Origin: Zonotrichia leucophrys gambelii
Lineage: Eukaryota; Chordata; Aves; Passeriformes; Passerellidae
Assembly (NCBI RefSeq): GCF_028769735.1
Contig: NC_088179.1
Coordinates: 5,836,001-5,900,000 of the forward strand
DNA length: 64,000 nt
Direction of reading: 5' to 3'
Part shown: piece after piece, positions 45,986 through 59,700 of the stretch
Layout of the letters: each line of letters opens with the position of its first letter
Position numbering within the stretch: the stretch's first letter is position 1
The notes under the pieces: generated by a model
Told to the model about the DNA's origin: nothing
Databases searched by the model: none
What the model saw: the letters and a program-made list of their open reading frames with translations, nothing else
Translations under genes and position numbers: made by a program

Positions 45986-48900
45986 CAACAACAACAGATT
46001 CAAGGATTCAAACTGAAATATTTTACAGCAGCAAACACCAGTAAAATTTCCAGTTTAGTTCACAGAGGCCTTACAGCCCCACAATTCCATATTAAGGCAC
46101 TAAATGTTCCAGCCTTACCAACAAACAGTATCTTGGAACTTCCCCCCCTTACAGAACTGAAACACCCTATTTTCCTCCACGGAGTAGCATTAAAATTAAT
46201 TAATGTCTGAAAGATCTTTGAGGATGAAGATCAATATCACAGTGCAGCTTTCAGGAATCCAGTGAATGAATCAAAGTCTCACTTTAATTCACGTGAGGTG
46301 TCAGACTGGTCTCAGGTAAACTCGCTCACTCCCACGCTTGTTTTTATTTTTATAGTAGATATGAATTATTCAACATTTGCAAAGCACATTCAACATGTAA
46401 ATGCTACTCACACAAACTTTTCAGTACTAAGAGCTTATGTGCTTCACACCCAGTACTAAACTCAACAGCTCTCCATGAAAGTACAACAATTCCTGGGGTA
46501 GGTGCGATGCTCTGGCCCTGTCACCCCACACCAGGTCCATGCCTGGGTGTACCTGCTGGGAAGGAGAAGGACACCTGAAATCCAGCTGGCAGATCTGGGA
46601 AGGGAAATGACAGCAGTACTGAGTTGTATTTAGCAAGCACCATACACAGCAAAGAGGATTACTCCTCAACAGAGGCACACAATGCCCTGCTCAGGAGCCT
46701 CTCGTAAGCCTGTATTAGTGACAGCGCAGGGTTAGAGGTGTGAGCCTGCTCCACTACAGCTCTGTGTGCTGGTAACACACAAACAGCACTGACCTGGGGC
46801 TGCTCCTGAGGCTGGCACAGCTCCTGCCACCCAGCCCTGCAGGGACCAGCACTCAGACATCCCAGCTGGGCTGGGATCCTGAAGGCCCAACACCTGAGGA
46901 TCTCCTCAGGCCCAGGATGGTGAGGCTGGACTTCCTGTGTTTCAGCAGGACAGTCACAGCTGTACAGCCACAGTACTGATTTGGGTGTCCTCCAGAAGAC
47001 ACAGAGGTGGGGGACAGGACAAGCATCCCTGGAATGAACAGACTGTCTGCACAGAGACCTCCATTCCTTCAGCCCACCAGCCTCTCACCCCTGCCAGGAC
47101 TTTCTCCTTCCTTCCCTCCCAGCCCCTCAGTGCTATGTTACCAACAGCTCCAGAGGGAACAGCACCAACAATCACAACTTCACCAGAGGGTTATAAATCA
47201 CAGACTTTACAGAGACAAATCTGCTCTTCCTCCTGGCCTACACCCAACTGTTGCCAAAGCCTTTGAACCCCCTCCAACCACCAACTTCTCAGCTGAAGCT
47301 GTAGCAGGGAGAAAGCACAAAGGTCAAAGCACACACTGAGTATTTACAGGGGTGGGAGTAACTACACACAGAGCTGTGCTCCTGGCCCAGCCACAGCTGC
47401 CAGCTTGGTGTTCAGCCCTAAGTGGTCAGTGTTGTGGGTGAAATATTTACCCCCCACTACCCAGGAGATGAGACTGATTTGCTGCAATGACACAAAACAG
47501 GAGCCTACAAAAGCCTCTGCATGGGATGTATTTTTGCCAAGGAGGGATAAATGACAAAGTCCCATAAGCTGGACAGGGCTTGGTGAAGTGCCAAACTCCT
47601 GAGAGCCTCAGAGGTAGCACTTGCCTCAGTTGACTCATTTGGATCCAGTTCTGGCTGAGAACTCACTGGAAGTTGTACAAGGAGTGAACCTCCTGCTGCC
47701 TTCCTCCACTGGGCTCTCAGGTCAGAGCTTGGCTAAAAGGCTCCATGCACCTTCCCCTGCCTGCCCTGGCCCCAAGGACCAGAGCTGAAGGGCAATCAGC
47801 ACTGATTTAAAATCTGCTCACACATGCCATGCCAGATTTCTTTCATTTTTATTTAAAAAAAAAAATTACAACTCTGCCATCTTGAGAAGCCCAACCCTTG
47901 AAAATCCACTCCCCACATCTCAACTAGAGACAGCCTGGAACAGGTACCAGGCAGCAACAACTCAATCCTAATCAACCATCTCACATTTGCTATAAAAGAA
48001 GTCCTGAGAAAACAGGAAATACTTAAAACTTTTCTTATTCTGCCACTGCTTAGAGCAGACCCATGCTTAAATAACTCCTAATTGTGAAAGGTCTTACCTA
48101 GGGAGAGATTTTCAAATAAACCATTACTCAATTTTCTGATCCACTGGAGATAAGCAACCTACCTAGTCTTTACAATAGGAGATGAAAAAGGGAGGTTGAA
48201 AATGCAACCAAAAAGCCCCCAAACATGATTAAACCCAAGTTCACCTATAGCTGGGGAACAGTGGGAGTCCCTACCATTTATTCTGTGCTAGAAGTTACTT
48301 GCTAATTCCAGGCACAAGGGTCAAAATGAATGCCAGCTATAAATTTAACTATCAGGCAGCAGGGGACAAAGACAAATCTGAATGACAGGACCGTTCCAGA
48401 TCAAAGACTCAGACAGGAGGCCCCAAAGACAGAAAACAAAACTGGTGTTAGAGCAAAACAAACAAACAAACAAAACCACTACATCAAAATCCGGATTTAT
48501 TTGTGTTTCTCAGCGGAAGGCTGTCACAGACAGAGAGTTCAAAGGGCTGCCTCTCTCTAGAAACAAAACCCGTACACATTCATTCAGGAGCACAACAAAA
48601 AGGGTAGTGACAAAAACTTTTAAACCCATGACAACTCTACCCTCCCCATTCTAGGGTATCCCAAGGTGTCTGTGGCTACCCACACAGCAGGTACTGTGGA
48701 AAATGCCCACATTTCCAGCCAGACTGACTGCATCTCTCTCCTTTCAAACATTTTCATGTTTTCTCCCTCAAAATTATTGATCCAAATACATTCCTTCATC
48801 TTCTTCTACTGAACAGATTGCCTACTGCTAAAATCAGTATATCCAAACACATGGGCCTGATGTCATCTTTCTCCAGATCTACTTAAAATATCCCATTTTT

Positions 48901-49768
48901 CATTTACTTAAGGGAGACATGTGGTTTGATATGATTAAGCTACTGCAGCACCTAAACCACCCCCCAAAACAAAAATAAAGAGGAGCTCTTCTTTTCATTG
49001 GGAGAAAACATGACATCATGCCCATTCAGGTGAGCAGGAATATGACAAATCTTGCCCCAGTGAACAGTATCGTTAACTGCAAAGGTGCTCCCAGCTCCCT
49101 CATTTATTAGGAAAATGAGGGGTGAAAATTGTGTTCAGCACATCAGAGACAGCTCAAACTGCTATTTTCAATAATACAGGAGCAAATTCCTACCCAGCTG
49201 ACTGAAAGAAAAACACACCTCCTCCGTCTCAGAAATAAAATTAAATTATTTAACACTGTAACACACAAGAGGAATTGTCTGATTAGCCCACGAGGAAAAA
49301 AAAATACAATTCCCCAGAAAGGCAAAAATTACAATTCTGCCTCTTTACACTATCTAGTAATTCTTAAGTCATTGGATATAAATGGAATATACAGGCATTC
49401 TCCATTGCCATTCCCTTCCCCTTTAAAAGGGGGGCACAAGAAGATAACGTGCAAAATTGCAAGTGAAAAATGTCCAGCACACCGACAGGCAAAGGCCAGG
49501 CCAGCTCTCAGATTCATATGCAGTGATGGATAAATTAAGGTTTCACGTTTCCTCTTCCCTTTCTCAGCATCATTTTTTCAGCCCTTTCCCATCACAAATG
49601 CAACATCCATCTGTCCTTCCGAAATAAATGGCGAGAGGGGAACGCTGACCATGAAACACCACACACAAACACACACCCCTCACAGAAACACACTTCCCCT
49701 TAAATACTCACAAGGATGAAGATTTCCTATGTGATGCTCCATTTTCTTGTTTTAAAAAGATGGAAGGC

Positions 49769-49816
49769 AAAAAAAAAAAAAAAGGCAAAAAAAAAAAGGC
49801 AAAAAAAAAAAAAAAA
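49769..49816. repeat. Interrupted poly(A): A-tracts separated by GGC
   Basis: Three A runs of about 11-17 bases with GGC between them, directly beside the CpG island. Confidence 0.85.
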
Positions 49817-49864
49817 GGAAGTGTTGCAAAATAAAAGGAAATTCCACCCACACAATCCTGCAGC

Positions 49865-50165
49865 CTGCTGCAAAGAAGCACCGAGCGTGCTGACGTCACG
49901 GATTCATGAATGGATGGAAATGGGGCTGGATGGAGCCCGGCGGGGCTGCGCACCGGCAGCGCGGCCGCCAGTCCCCGCCCGCCCCGGGCTCCGCCGCCAC
50001 AGCCCCCGAGCGGCGCCGCCGGGCCCGCGCCCGCCGCTCCCGGAGCAGCGCCGGCCCCGGTAACGGCCATCTGTCCATCTGCCGCGGGAACAGCGCGCTC
50101 GGCGGGCAGCGAAGGAGCTCATCCCGCCCCGGCTTCTTACGGGATTACAAACCGCGCGTGTTATT
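49865..50165 (-). promoter_or_regulatory. CpG island with palindromic CRE; candidate MAP3K13 upstream promoter
   Basis: Very CpG-dense between about 49930 and 50130. A full cAMP-response palindrome TGACGTCA lies at 49891-49898. A TATATTTA-like element is on the minus strand at about 50178-50187. It is the only CpG island right of MAP3K13 coding exon 1, and that exon needs an upstream 5'UTR exon on the - strand. The direction of transcription is inferred; it could be bidirectional. Open frames here are GC-driven and show no family. Confidence 0.6.
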
Positions 50166-50431
50166 GTTAAAATAACTAAATATAAACACGGGCCGGGAGG
50201 AAGGAGCGGGGAGAACAATAGGAGGCTTGTGTTTGATTAGCGATGCAAATGCACCAGTAAAATAAAAATAGGAGCATTAACAAAATCCCACATTCGGTTC
50301 CAGTCAAACATTCCCGGCAGCGGGAGGACAAGCTCATAACCCCGGTGAGGTCCGGGAACAAAGATCCGAGCAGGCAGAGTTTCACTCGGGCTATGTAAGG
50401 CACGGTGGGCACATCACCCAACCATTTCCAC

Positions 50432-50707
50432 CCCAGTGCCAGTCCCAAACCATGGGGATACACTTCAATGGATGCAGAACATCCAAATCTTTGGCAGAGT
50501 CCTGGTAACCACCTGCAAGAGCAGCTGTGCTGCTGGATATGGACAGGGAAGGAGTGCAAGTTCTGCCAATCCCAGTGCCAATCCCAAACCACTGGGATAC
50601 ACTTCACTGGGCAGAACATCCAAATCTTTGGCAGAGTCCTGGTAACCACCTGCAAGAGCAGCTGTGCTTCACCTGGATGTGGACAGGGAAGCAGCACAAG
50701 TTCTGCC
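50432..50707. repeat. Tandem duplication, two copies of about 139 bp
   Basis: Copy 1 about 50432-50571, copy 2 about 50572-50707. Shared blocks include TCCCAAACCA, GATACACTTCA, GCAGAACATCCAAATCTTTG and GGTAACCACCTGCAAGAGC. Copies differ by a few substitutions and small indels. Not a CR1 tail that I recognise. Confidence 0.9.
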
Positions 50708-53700
50708 TTCTATTTGTACCTTTGAAACATGAGGGATGAGCATGACAAGGAGTGAAGGTCAAAGTTTGAAGGATAACCTGGGCTGCAAGCTCTGCAATTA
50801 TACCATCTCAGGGTTGACCAGAATTCATCAATTTGGCCTCAAACTCCTTCTGAACAATTTGCAGCCTCAAAATTATTAAGAGACAGAATTTCCATATTTT
50901 CACCAGACCTCTTTCTAGCCAGTAGGAAGCAATTATGCCAAAACAGGGTGTCCCAAAACTTACTCTGGTGGGACACGTCTGAAAAGAATGTCTGAGACAA
51001 TCCTACCTTTCCTTATGGAAATTGGGTAACATCCCAAAATTAACCAGGACTGGATGTAACAACACCACAGATCTGGGATGAAAAACCAAGGATTTTGTGC
51101 CTACTTGATCCCATGTGAGCAGCACCACTGATACCAGCTTCTGTGGACTTGGATTTTGGACTGTGGTTTCTGAATTAAGATTTATAAATCTGGCTAGGGA
51201 AAATGAAAAGGAATGCAAATTTCTTATTACCTACTTTCAAGATCAAAGAAATCACAAATTTAGTTTTGCTTTAGAAATATCTCTTCTTTAAGAGCTAAAA
51301 GTCACCAAAGCACAAGATTTCTGCCCAGACAACACCACTGCTGCAGCCTGAGCACTCCTGTGCCCAAGGGGAAGCAGGAGTGGAGGGATAGAGAGAGATA
51401 TCTCTTCTCCAAAGGGATCACTTTGTGCCCCATTTCAAATCCCAGCTGCACCTGCTGTGCCTCCCTGCCTTGCCCTCCAGAGCCCAGCACTCAGCTTTGC
51501 ACCACCAAGAGATGGAGACAGCTTCCAGATCTCCCTGGCATTTTCAAAACAGACAAAAACATTCATTCACTTTCTCACCCTAAAGGGATCAACTCAGGAA
51601 CTAGAAGGGGGAGTACAGTAGCACATGCAAGAAGTGGAAGAAAAAGAGAAATATTGCTACAGAATAAGAAAAGTCAGAATAAAAAGGTTTCCAAGGGTTA
51701 ATTGCAGTGACATTTACAAAAAAAAAATGCAGCAGAGAAAATAAGTGGGAACAAAACCCCAGGAGGACTCCGGGAGAAGAAAAGAGCTTGTGCATAGCAT
51801 TTCATAATTTTTTGCCCATGGTGCCTTGGTTCAGTATCCCAACAAATGATTTCATCTATGTCTCAAGGGCTCAGGTTAAATTTTTTAAACACAAAGGTCC
51901 TGAATTTAATACAAGGTAATACCTTAAATAATTGTGAAATGAAAAACCAACCCACATTGTCCTAAAATTGATGGCTGCTACACAATTTTGCTGTGTTGCA
52001 ACCAGGTAAGTATTTTCATATACACAGCTCCTTTGATCAGTAACTAAGTTGATCAATGTTAAGAAAGAGAAATTCTTCTCCTTCCTCTCACTCAGACAAA
52101 ATCATTGGTAAATGCAGAGAACTCAAGTATCAGGTGCCAAATATAATTTGGCTCAGTATTGATGTGAAAACAGAGGGAAAAAATGTACTATATACAACAA
52201 GGGTATAAGATACTAAAAATCCAAAGTTCTTAAGGGACCACAAGAGTGCCAGTGAAAAGCTGACAGGCAACAGGATTTCTGAAAGGAATTATGGGCAACC
52301 AAGTAACTAGACCAGGAGGAGAAATAACAGGCTAAGCTGATGGCAATGGGTGCAAAAAGAAAGCTAAAAGTATTTCTAAAAACTAGCTAGTTCACTATAT
52401 TTGAAAAATACAAGATAATTAAGTATTTCCAAGCCAATTAATAACTAATAGGAATGTTATCCAGCATCTGCTAGGCATAACATTTCTAGTTGGCACATCC
52501 TATTGATTTGAGCTCAGTCCTAAAATAATCATTTAACAAGTTCTCCAATCCCGTGACCTTCAATTTTAATAAATTGGTGAACAACTCAAGTTGCAGAAGA
52601 CTGAAATACCAATATTATGCCAATACTCAAAAATAGCATACGTTGTTATTTGTAGGCCTTGGCAAGTTGGGAAGAAATCCTAAGCCAACCTTTGACAAGG
52701 AAGGATGGTTCTGCTGCCCTGGACCAAGGGCTGAGTTGTCCCAGGATCCTGCAAACCCAAAGCAAACACTCAGTGCTTCCTGTGGCATATTCCTCTGACA
52801 GCAGCAGAAAATTAGCAAAGAGATGGGAGTGACTCGAAGGTTAATTTCACAATTATGCAGCACTTAGGCTGTTAAAAAACCTACTCAGCACACACTTGGA
52901 GGTACAGGAAGGACTGCTCTGTGAAAAGTTCCTACCTGGATGAGTAAATAAGTGAATGGAGACAGCAAATGATGCTCTAACAGGAAAACGTTTGGGTGAA
53001 TATTTGCACAGATAAGGTGGCATTTCATTGTCAAGTCCTAAACACCTGTGAAACCTTGAATCCACTCTTCCCAGCCCTAGACACACATCCCTTCCCTGAG
53101 TGTCCAGGAAGGAAGGAATCAGAACCACAGAATCAGATTCTTGGTTGTGCTCTCATTATGTCCGGACCTGATCTGGTGCAATTCACCTTCCTATTCTGTA
53201 AGGAGCAAAGCTTCTATTTCACATCCTTCCAAACTTGCTGTTTACAGAGATTTATGACTGGACCCTATCTGATGCCCCATACATTCCAGAACTATCAGTT
53301 ACATGAAACTGGAATACTGTGAAAAAATTGAAAAATTGAACATGCAACACACAGTAGTACAGGCCAGTTTATTTTATTACTTTTCCTTTTTTTTATAATT
53401 TTGTATCTCTCTTACACACTCAATAGGGCAAATACAACACAATTGTATCAATGGCACTTTACTAAGACCAGAAATGAAATTTATGTATTTATCACTTAGG
53501 ATTTTATCCAGAATATGCCCAGACCTGGGACCTGGAAGGACCTGAGAAGGTGAATAAAACTGTCATTTGACAAGACCAGCACTGAGACCTGAGAAGCTTG
53601 ACCAGAGGAAAAGAGAAAAAGCTCCAAAATGGGACATGTGCAACATCCAGAGAAAGGTGAGCAGCACTTCCAGCCAGGAGCCCTGTTTGGAAAGGGAGTC

Positions 53701-56700
53701 TGTTTACAACAGGACAGCCCTGGTGATTTCAGAATTTCAGACCCCATTCCTGAGTCACCACAGTCCAGAGCCCATAGCTGGGAGAGGAGCCCCAAATTAA
53801 GGGGTAAAACAAAGCTGGGGATAGGTTTTGGTGCCCAATTGCTGTGCCCAGAACATGGCTCAGAGCCTCTCAGATCAGAAACTTGAGATCAGAAACTCTC
53901 TGAACAGCAGCTTCAGTGAGCCACCAAGAGACCTCTGAATCTCAGAATCACAGGGTTGGAACAGACCTTCAAGATCGAGTCCAACCCATTCCCTGACACC
54001 TCAGCTCTCTGGCTCTGCTTAAACACAAAGGCAGGGAGCTGGAAACAGGCACAGACTCACAGATCTGCAATACCCCCAGGGAGAGCTCCCCTTCTCATAA
54101 GTGTATCCCTAAAAGCTACCAAGAAAACTCAGAGACACTTGCACCATCACTGCACAGTCTCCAAATCCAAGTCCTACAACTGCTGCTACCCAAGAGCAAG
54201 GTTACTTACACAAAGCACCTCCCACACTGTTGCCTGGTGTGTTTTGAGTGAGCTCAGGATGGGTAGGAGCACACAACAACTACAAGGACTTCCTATAATC
54301 TTGTATTGCCTTCAGCAACACTCCAGGAACCAAGAGTAAAGTAAAATACAGACACTAAAGGCACCAAATGACAAGGCAAAAAGCACTATGTGTTTAGGCA
54401 TTGGGTTAGTAAGCATTCCCTTTTTTAAGGAGTTTCTGAATGGCTTCCTCTCCTCTTCCCAGGTGGGCCTTGCTTTTGCAGTTGCAGTCTGTGCAGTTTT
54501 AGGAGGAGACATAACACTGTAATGCTCAGAACATGCACTGATGAGGCTGGGAAAGTTCAAAAAACTACATTTGCAGACTACCTTCTTCTGAAGGACGGCA
54601 GCCCAGCTCCTGGGAAATAAAGAGAAGCTCTGGAATTCCATCAGGAAGGAAAATGGTGCTACATAAGAGACATTACAGCTGCTGAAAGGGCCCCTAATGC
54701 AGCAAGTGAGCAACAGCCTCCCCAGATTGACAGTGGTGGTGGCCAGCTGAGCAGAGGCCATGAGAGAAAACCAGATCTATTTATTCAGGGAAACAGGCAC
54801 AAAATAACATCCCTCCCAGAGAACAGGCTGAAATCAAGTCTTCAATAATAATAATTAACTCTAATAGGGTTCCTAACAGCGAGAAATAATGAAGAAAAGA
54901 ATTTTAAAAATAAGTATTCACCAATAGCAGTTATAAGGGACACTTGTAAAGCCAGCTGAGCCTCTGTCACTTTTCCTCTGGCAGGTGAGGAACCTGCAAA
55001 GAGCAATGAGAGCTGACAATGAAGCCTCAGTATTAATGGAAAGAAAGTCCTATAATTTATGTTGTTGCCACAAAAAGACATGCATAAATGGGAAGCTATT
55101 GCAGGGAGGAATTAATGAAACTGAAGAAGTGATTAAAAAATGCAGTCCAATTCCCCAAGGTCAAGCGTTGTTCAGAGAAAAAAAATCACCTGCATAAATA
55201 TAGAAACAACTGCTGAGCAGCTGCACTGTAGATAAGGATTGGGGATGGAGAGGATCAGACTGAGCACAAATTATAAATATCCAGTTGTCACAAACAAGGC
55301 AACTTCTATCCATTGACAGGAATACAAATTCCTGATCCTCTCAGATTTGATGAAGCCTTGGGGAAAGTCCACTTTTGGGAAAGGTTTGCTGGGAGTGTGA
55401 GCAACCACCCCAGAACAACAAGCAAAGGCAGCCAGGTCACCAGGTGGCTCAGTGTGGACAGAGTGAATTAGAAGCTAAGAATGAGATAGGTTTCTACTAA
55501 ATGCACAAATGGTTTCTTCAAAGAAAGAGTGAAGTCCTGCTCCACATCTACAGTGACCAGGAAAAACAATGGACTCAAAGTGCAGGAAGAAAAAAATACT
55601 TAGGCTGTGAGAAGAACTTTTCTAAATGGTAAACAGTGAAGCTCCAGCCTAAGGAACTTTAGTTGGTTCCTCTATTAGGAAGGAAACAAAAATCATTTCA
55701 CAAAAGCTGTCCAGCAAGCAAGATATTGCTTTGATGGAAAAGATCAAGATGAACTATTGGAACCTCTGAGGGATCTTCTCTGAAGATACTGAGGCACTGA
55801 AAGCTTTACAGCAACAGCAGAAGCTGAAAAATTCCTCTGATCTTTTGCAGTGCAAGGTCTCACCAAATTTAATCTTTCTTGTCCTTGCTACTGTTACACA
55901 ACCCCTTCGAGGAGTAATATTCAGATTTTTTACCAAAACCCTACAAAATCTGCAGAAAGCCCATTAAGATAGCAGAACTGAAGTCATGAGACTGCCACAA
56001 TAAGGCTCTATATTTAGTACCAACAGTTTTCTCTGTAGTACTGTGATAAAGTTCCTTCAAGCAGAGTGGATCAGCTCTATGTAAATATTCCCAAGGCAAA
56101 CAAAACCTGCTCAGCATCTTCCTCCCAGACCCATGTCACTCATGAAGCTTTCAGTAGGTTTTGCCTTTTTTTCCTCCCTCCCAAGAGGCTTCTGCTCCCC
56201 AGTGCTCACTGCAGACCAGAAGAGTCCTCTTGATCTGTGTGAGGTACCACAATGCAGAATTACTCAGTTCAGGAGCTGTGACATCAATTTAAATAGCAGA
56301 ATATTGGAGTTTAGAACTCTGAACTTGTCAGCAGTGGGGTTTGGTCCTTGTTTTCAACCACAACATTGGACACTGCAGTATTGATGGAGAAATCACCCCA
56401 AAGAGATCACTGCACAGTACCCTGAGTATTTTCTGAATTAAATCACAGAACTGATCTTAAGGGAGAAGCAAAAGTTAAACAGACTTCACCCCAGGGGCAC
56501 ATCAAACTTTGCCATTGTGCTAATACCCCACCTCAAACCACCAGCTTTGTATTGCACAGCTTTGTATTTGCCCATCCTGGGAAAAAAGCAGCAGCACATC
56601 AGTAAATTCAAGTCATGGCTAAGAGAGGCTGGCTGAGAGCCATGTTGAAAAGCACATCAGCTGAAGCATTAACCCTGGGACCCTCCAGAGCTTCCCAGAG

Positions 56701-59700
56701 TGTTCTGTAACCTCCAGTCCTCCATAAATGTCACAGTCCCCCTCAGGGCCAGACCTTCCATCCTCAAGCCTCCTCTACTCAGCACCACCACACAGAGCAC
56801 TCCCATATAGAGTGCCTTGCCTATTAACCACAAAGAATCAGATCAATTAGAAGCAACTGATGAATTGTCACTGATGAAGCAAGGACAGAGTGGTTCAAGC
56901 AACTAATTGCTTTCACAGAGATGGAACCAGGTTCAAATCAAGGGAGAATTCAATTCTTCAGCAAAACACTTCACCTTAATTATAGCTCGTAACAAGAGAC
57001 AGCCAGAATCTAAATATATGGAGGCTCTGCCTCTACAGCACCCACCACTCCTCACAGAATGGGTAAAAATTGACAGCTTTTATATTAAGAAACAAATCCC
57101 AAAATGTAGCTCCATCTCACATCTTCCTGCAATCCCACTCAGAGGTGGCTCAGGCACATCCTAAAATGATGTATCTGTAGCTTTCTCTGCATGAAGCATC
57201 TCTGCACAACAAAGATCACACAAACGTAAAGATGTGTAGAACAAACCATTTTCAGTCTCCTCGAGTGAAACAACTACTTTTTCTTGCATTACACAGATAC
57301 CCAGCCACTAACTGAAGAAAACTCTAGCTAATTTTACAGAAAGGAAAAATGATTTTTCAAGCAGCATCTACAAAGAAACAAGCAACTATTTTTTACATAT
57401 TCTTCTAAACTTAATTCTCCAAAGCTTACAGAGTTTTTATAGAATTAGCTCCTTTTCAGTTCTTCATACAGACAGATGTATGTGGTTTGCTAACATACAA
57501 GTTTTACCACTTAATTTTTAATACATAAAATAGATGTAGTTTAACTAAAAAATTGCATATACGACACAGAATTAAGAGATTATATATTCTTAGGAATAGC
57601 AATATCCAAAACAAACCATGAATTTCTGCTTTTCTGCAACTTTGCTGGTGTCTCTAACCCAGCTACAACAGCCTGGATTCCTCTGAGAATCTGCATTCTC
57701 CAGCCAATCACCAGGGAAATGCTATGTAAAAGTACTCATAAGAATGGAAAATAACGTGCTAAAGCTGTGCCCTCACAAAATCAATACACCTGAATTAATA
57801 GATTCAAATGCTTTCAGATTCTTAGTTATACTGGAAAAATGTAAACACTAACTTCACCTCCACCTATGCACCCACCCCTTTGGCACTTATCCCTTCCTGC
57901 TACTCCCATGGGAGCTGGATCCCATCAGGCCTCTGCAGGGAAATGGCTTTGGACACAACATAAAACAAGAAGGTGAACTCAGCTCATCCCTATCTTAGAA
58001 AGGCAAGTGTATTTAGAATTTTAGGAGTGAGCACATTATCATTTGATATCTCTGAGTTTCTGACTGGTTACTACGATTTGAACATCAACAGCTGCAGGTA
58101 CCTGATCATTGCTCCAGATGCACTGGAAGCCCATGTCCTCTTGGCTCACTGCACATGTGCCTCCTCTTCAAGTCACAGAAATCAAGCTGTCCTCGGGAGC
58201 TGCACCATGGGTAGCGTTTAGCACAGTCCAGCACTGAACTCTTCTCTCTGGAAAGAACAAGGAAGCTCAGAATCCTGCTGAAGTGCACTGAAAAAATGCT
58301 CCCAAGACCAAGGCAACACATCCCCGCAGCACATCGTGATGTTACGTGGCACATTTGAAGGCAGCAGAGAACATCCAAAATTAAGTATGCGCTTTCAAAA
58401 AGGAGCTGGGAGTAGAAAAATACCTCAGCATATTTAGTACATCCTTTCTTAGCACAGGCACACGCTCTATAATCCTTTTATGGTACAATTTTAATCTAAA
58501 TTAAGCAAGTAGCTCCAGTAAAAGAGCTCAGAGCTTTCCACGTTACAAAATTACATCAGGATTGGATTAGCCTGTAAAATAACATACATCAAGGTAATCT
58601 ATTAAGGATATTTTACACTAATTTTATACTCAAACTCCAAGCTATTTGTTTTCCTAATTTTAAGCAAATTTCAGGAAAAGCATAACTTACTTCAGTCCTC
58701 CTACGTAGATACAACTCAAAATATCATTATTCCTGTTACTACCAGAACCATGCAAGGAGAGAGACAACAACTACTGAGACTCCCAGTCCTGAGCCCACTG
58801 CACTTTTTCCACCCCCACACCCCTCTCCCCAAATTTAACAGGCTGCAAGACTTAGCCCAGCTCTACTTAAAATTGAAGATAAATCAACACCTTGAAATTA
58901 CAGAACTTTAATGCAAACAAGAAACTACCTGGTCTTAAAAGAGTTTCTCTCTACCCACACATATGGTTTTCCTCATATGCTTCAGCATCCTTCAGACACA
59001 ACCAAGCTCCTACAACACTGAGGAAGAGGGTTAGAAATACCAGCACAGTCTCCTGCCAGAATTAAGAGACTTTAGACAAAAAAAAATCCATGTGGCACCA
59101 CCTGCCTCATGTTCTGCACCACAACTGAGCTGCTCTCAAGGCCATCCCCAATGTTTGGAAAGTTCAGCCCATTTCTAATTTTTTTCTGAAGAGCAAAGGC
59201 CAATTATATTTGAGAAAAATACTAAGTTTTGTCACTGCTGTCATTTCATTTTATATCTCTCCTTATCTTTGCTGGTTTGCCACAAAAAACAGGACAGGTA
59301 ATTCCATATTCCCAATAAGGAAAAGCTTGTGAGGTCTGGGTTAGGCTACATTCACAGGAGGATGATGATATAACAATATTCTTGCACAGGAAAGTATCAA
59401 TTTGCAGCCTCTGTGCCCCATACCAGGCCTGCATTAACTATTTTAATTACAGAACAATTTCAAAATAAAACCTCGAGTAAGCACACATGTATCTTAACAG
59501 TTTTATTAGATAAACTTTAGAGTTTATACTTTATGAATTAAAAATGTAAATATTTGCCTTTATTCATAAGAAAATTATGTGGTTCTACTAAATCAATTTA
59601 AAAAGCCTCAAAAGCTAGTAATTATAATTTTCCCCACTATTTTAAGACAGGAAATGGTAAATGTAAGTACAAGGTTTATTTTCTTGCTTAAGAAAACAAA

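Larger units (their letters stand above)
37828..49860 (-). other. Region upstream of MAP3K13 coding exon 1, probably 5' intron(s)
   Basis: About 12 kb with no recognisable coding exon on either strand. Because coding exon 1 has a splice acceptor in its 5'UTR, at least one noncoding exon must lie further right, so much of this stretch is probably intron. It includes CR1 fragments (40.5 and 44.05 kb), AT microsatellites (42.43-42.48 and 45.89-45.98 kb) and an AAAC repeat near 48455-48475. Confidence 0.6.

Noticed and set aside
49708..50070. 120-codon open frame on the - strand in the CpG island
   Set aside because: Composed of GC-rich low-complexity sequence followed by a Phe run from the A/T tract; no conserved domain. 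At best an untranslated first exon.
59460..59600. Clustered TTTATT/AATAAA hexamers as a 3' gene end
   Set aside because: The stretch is simply AT-rich and no coding exon lies near on either strand.
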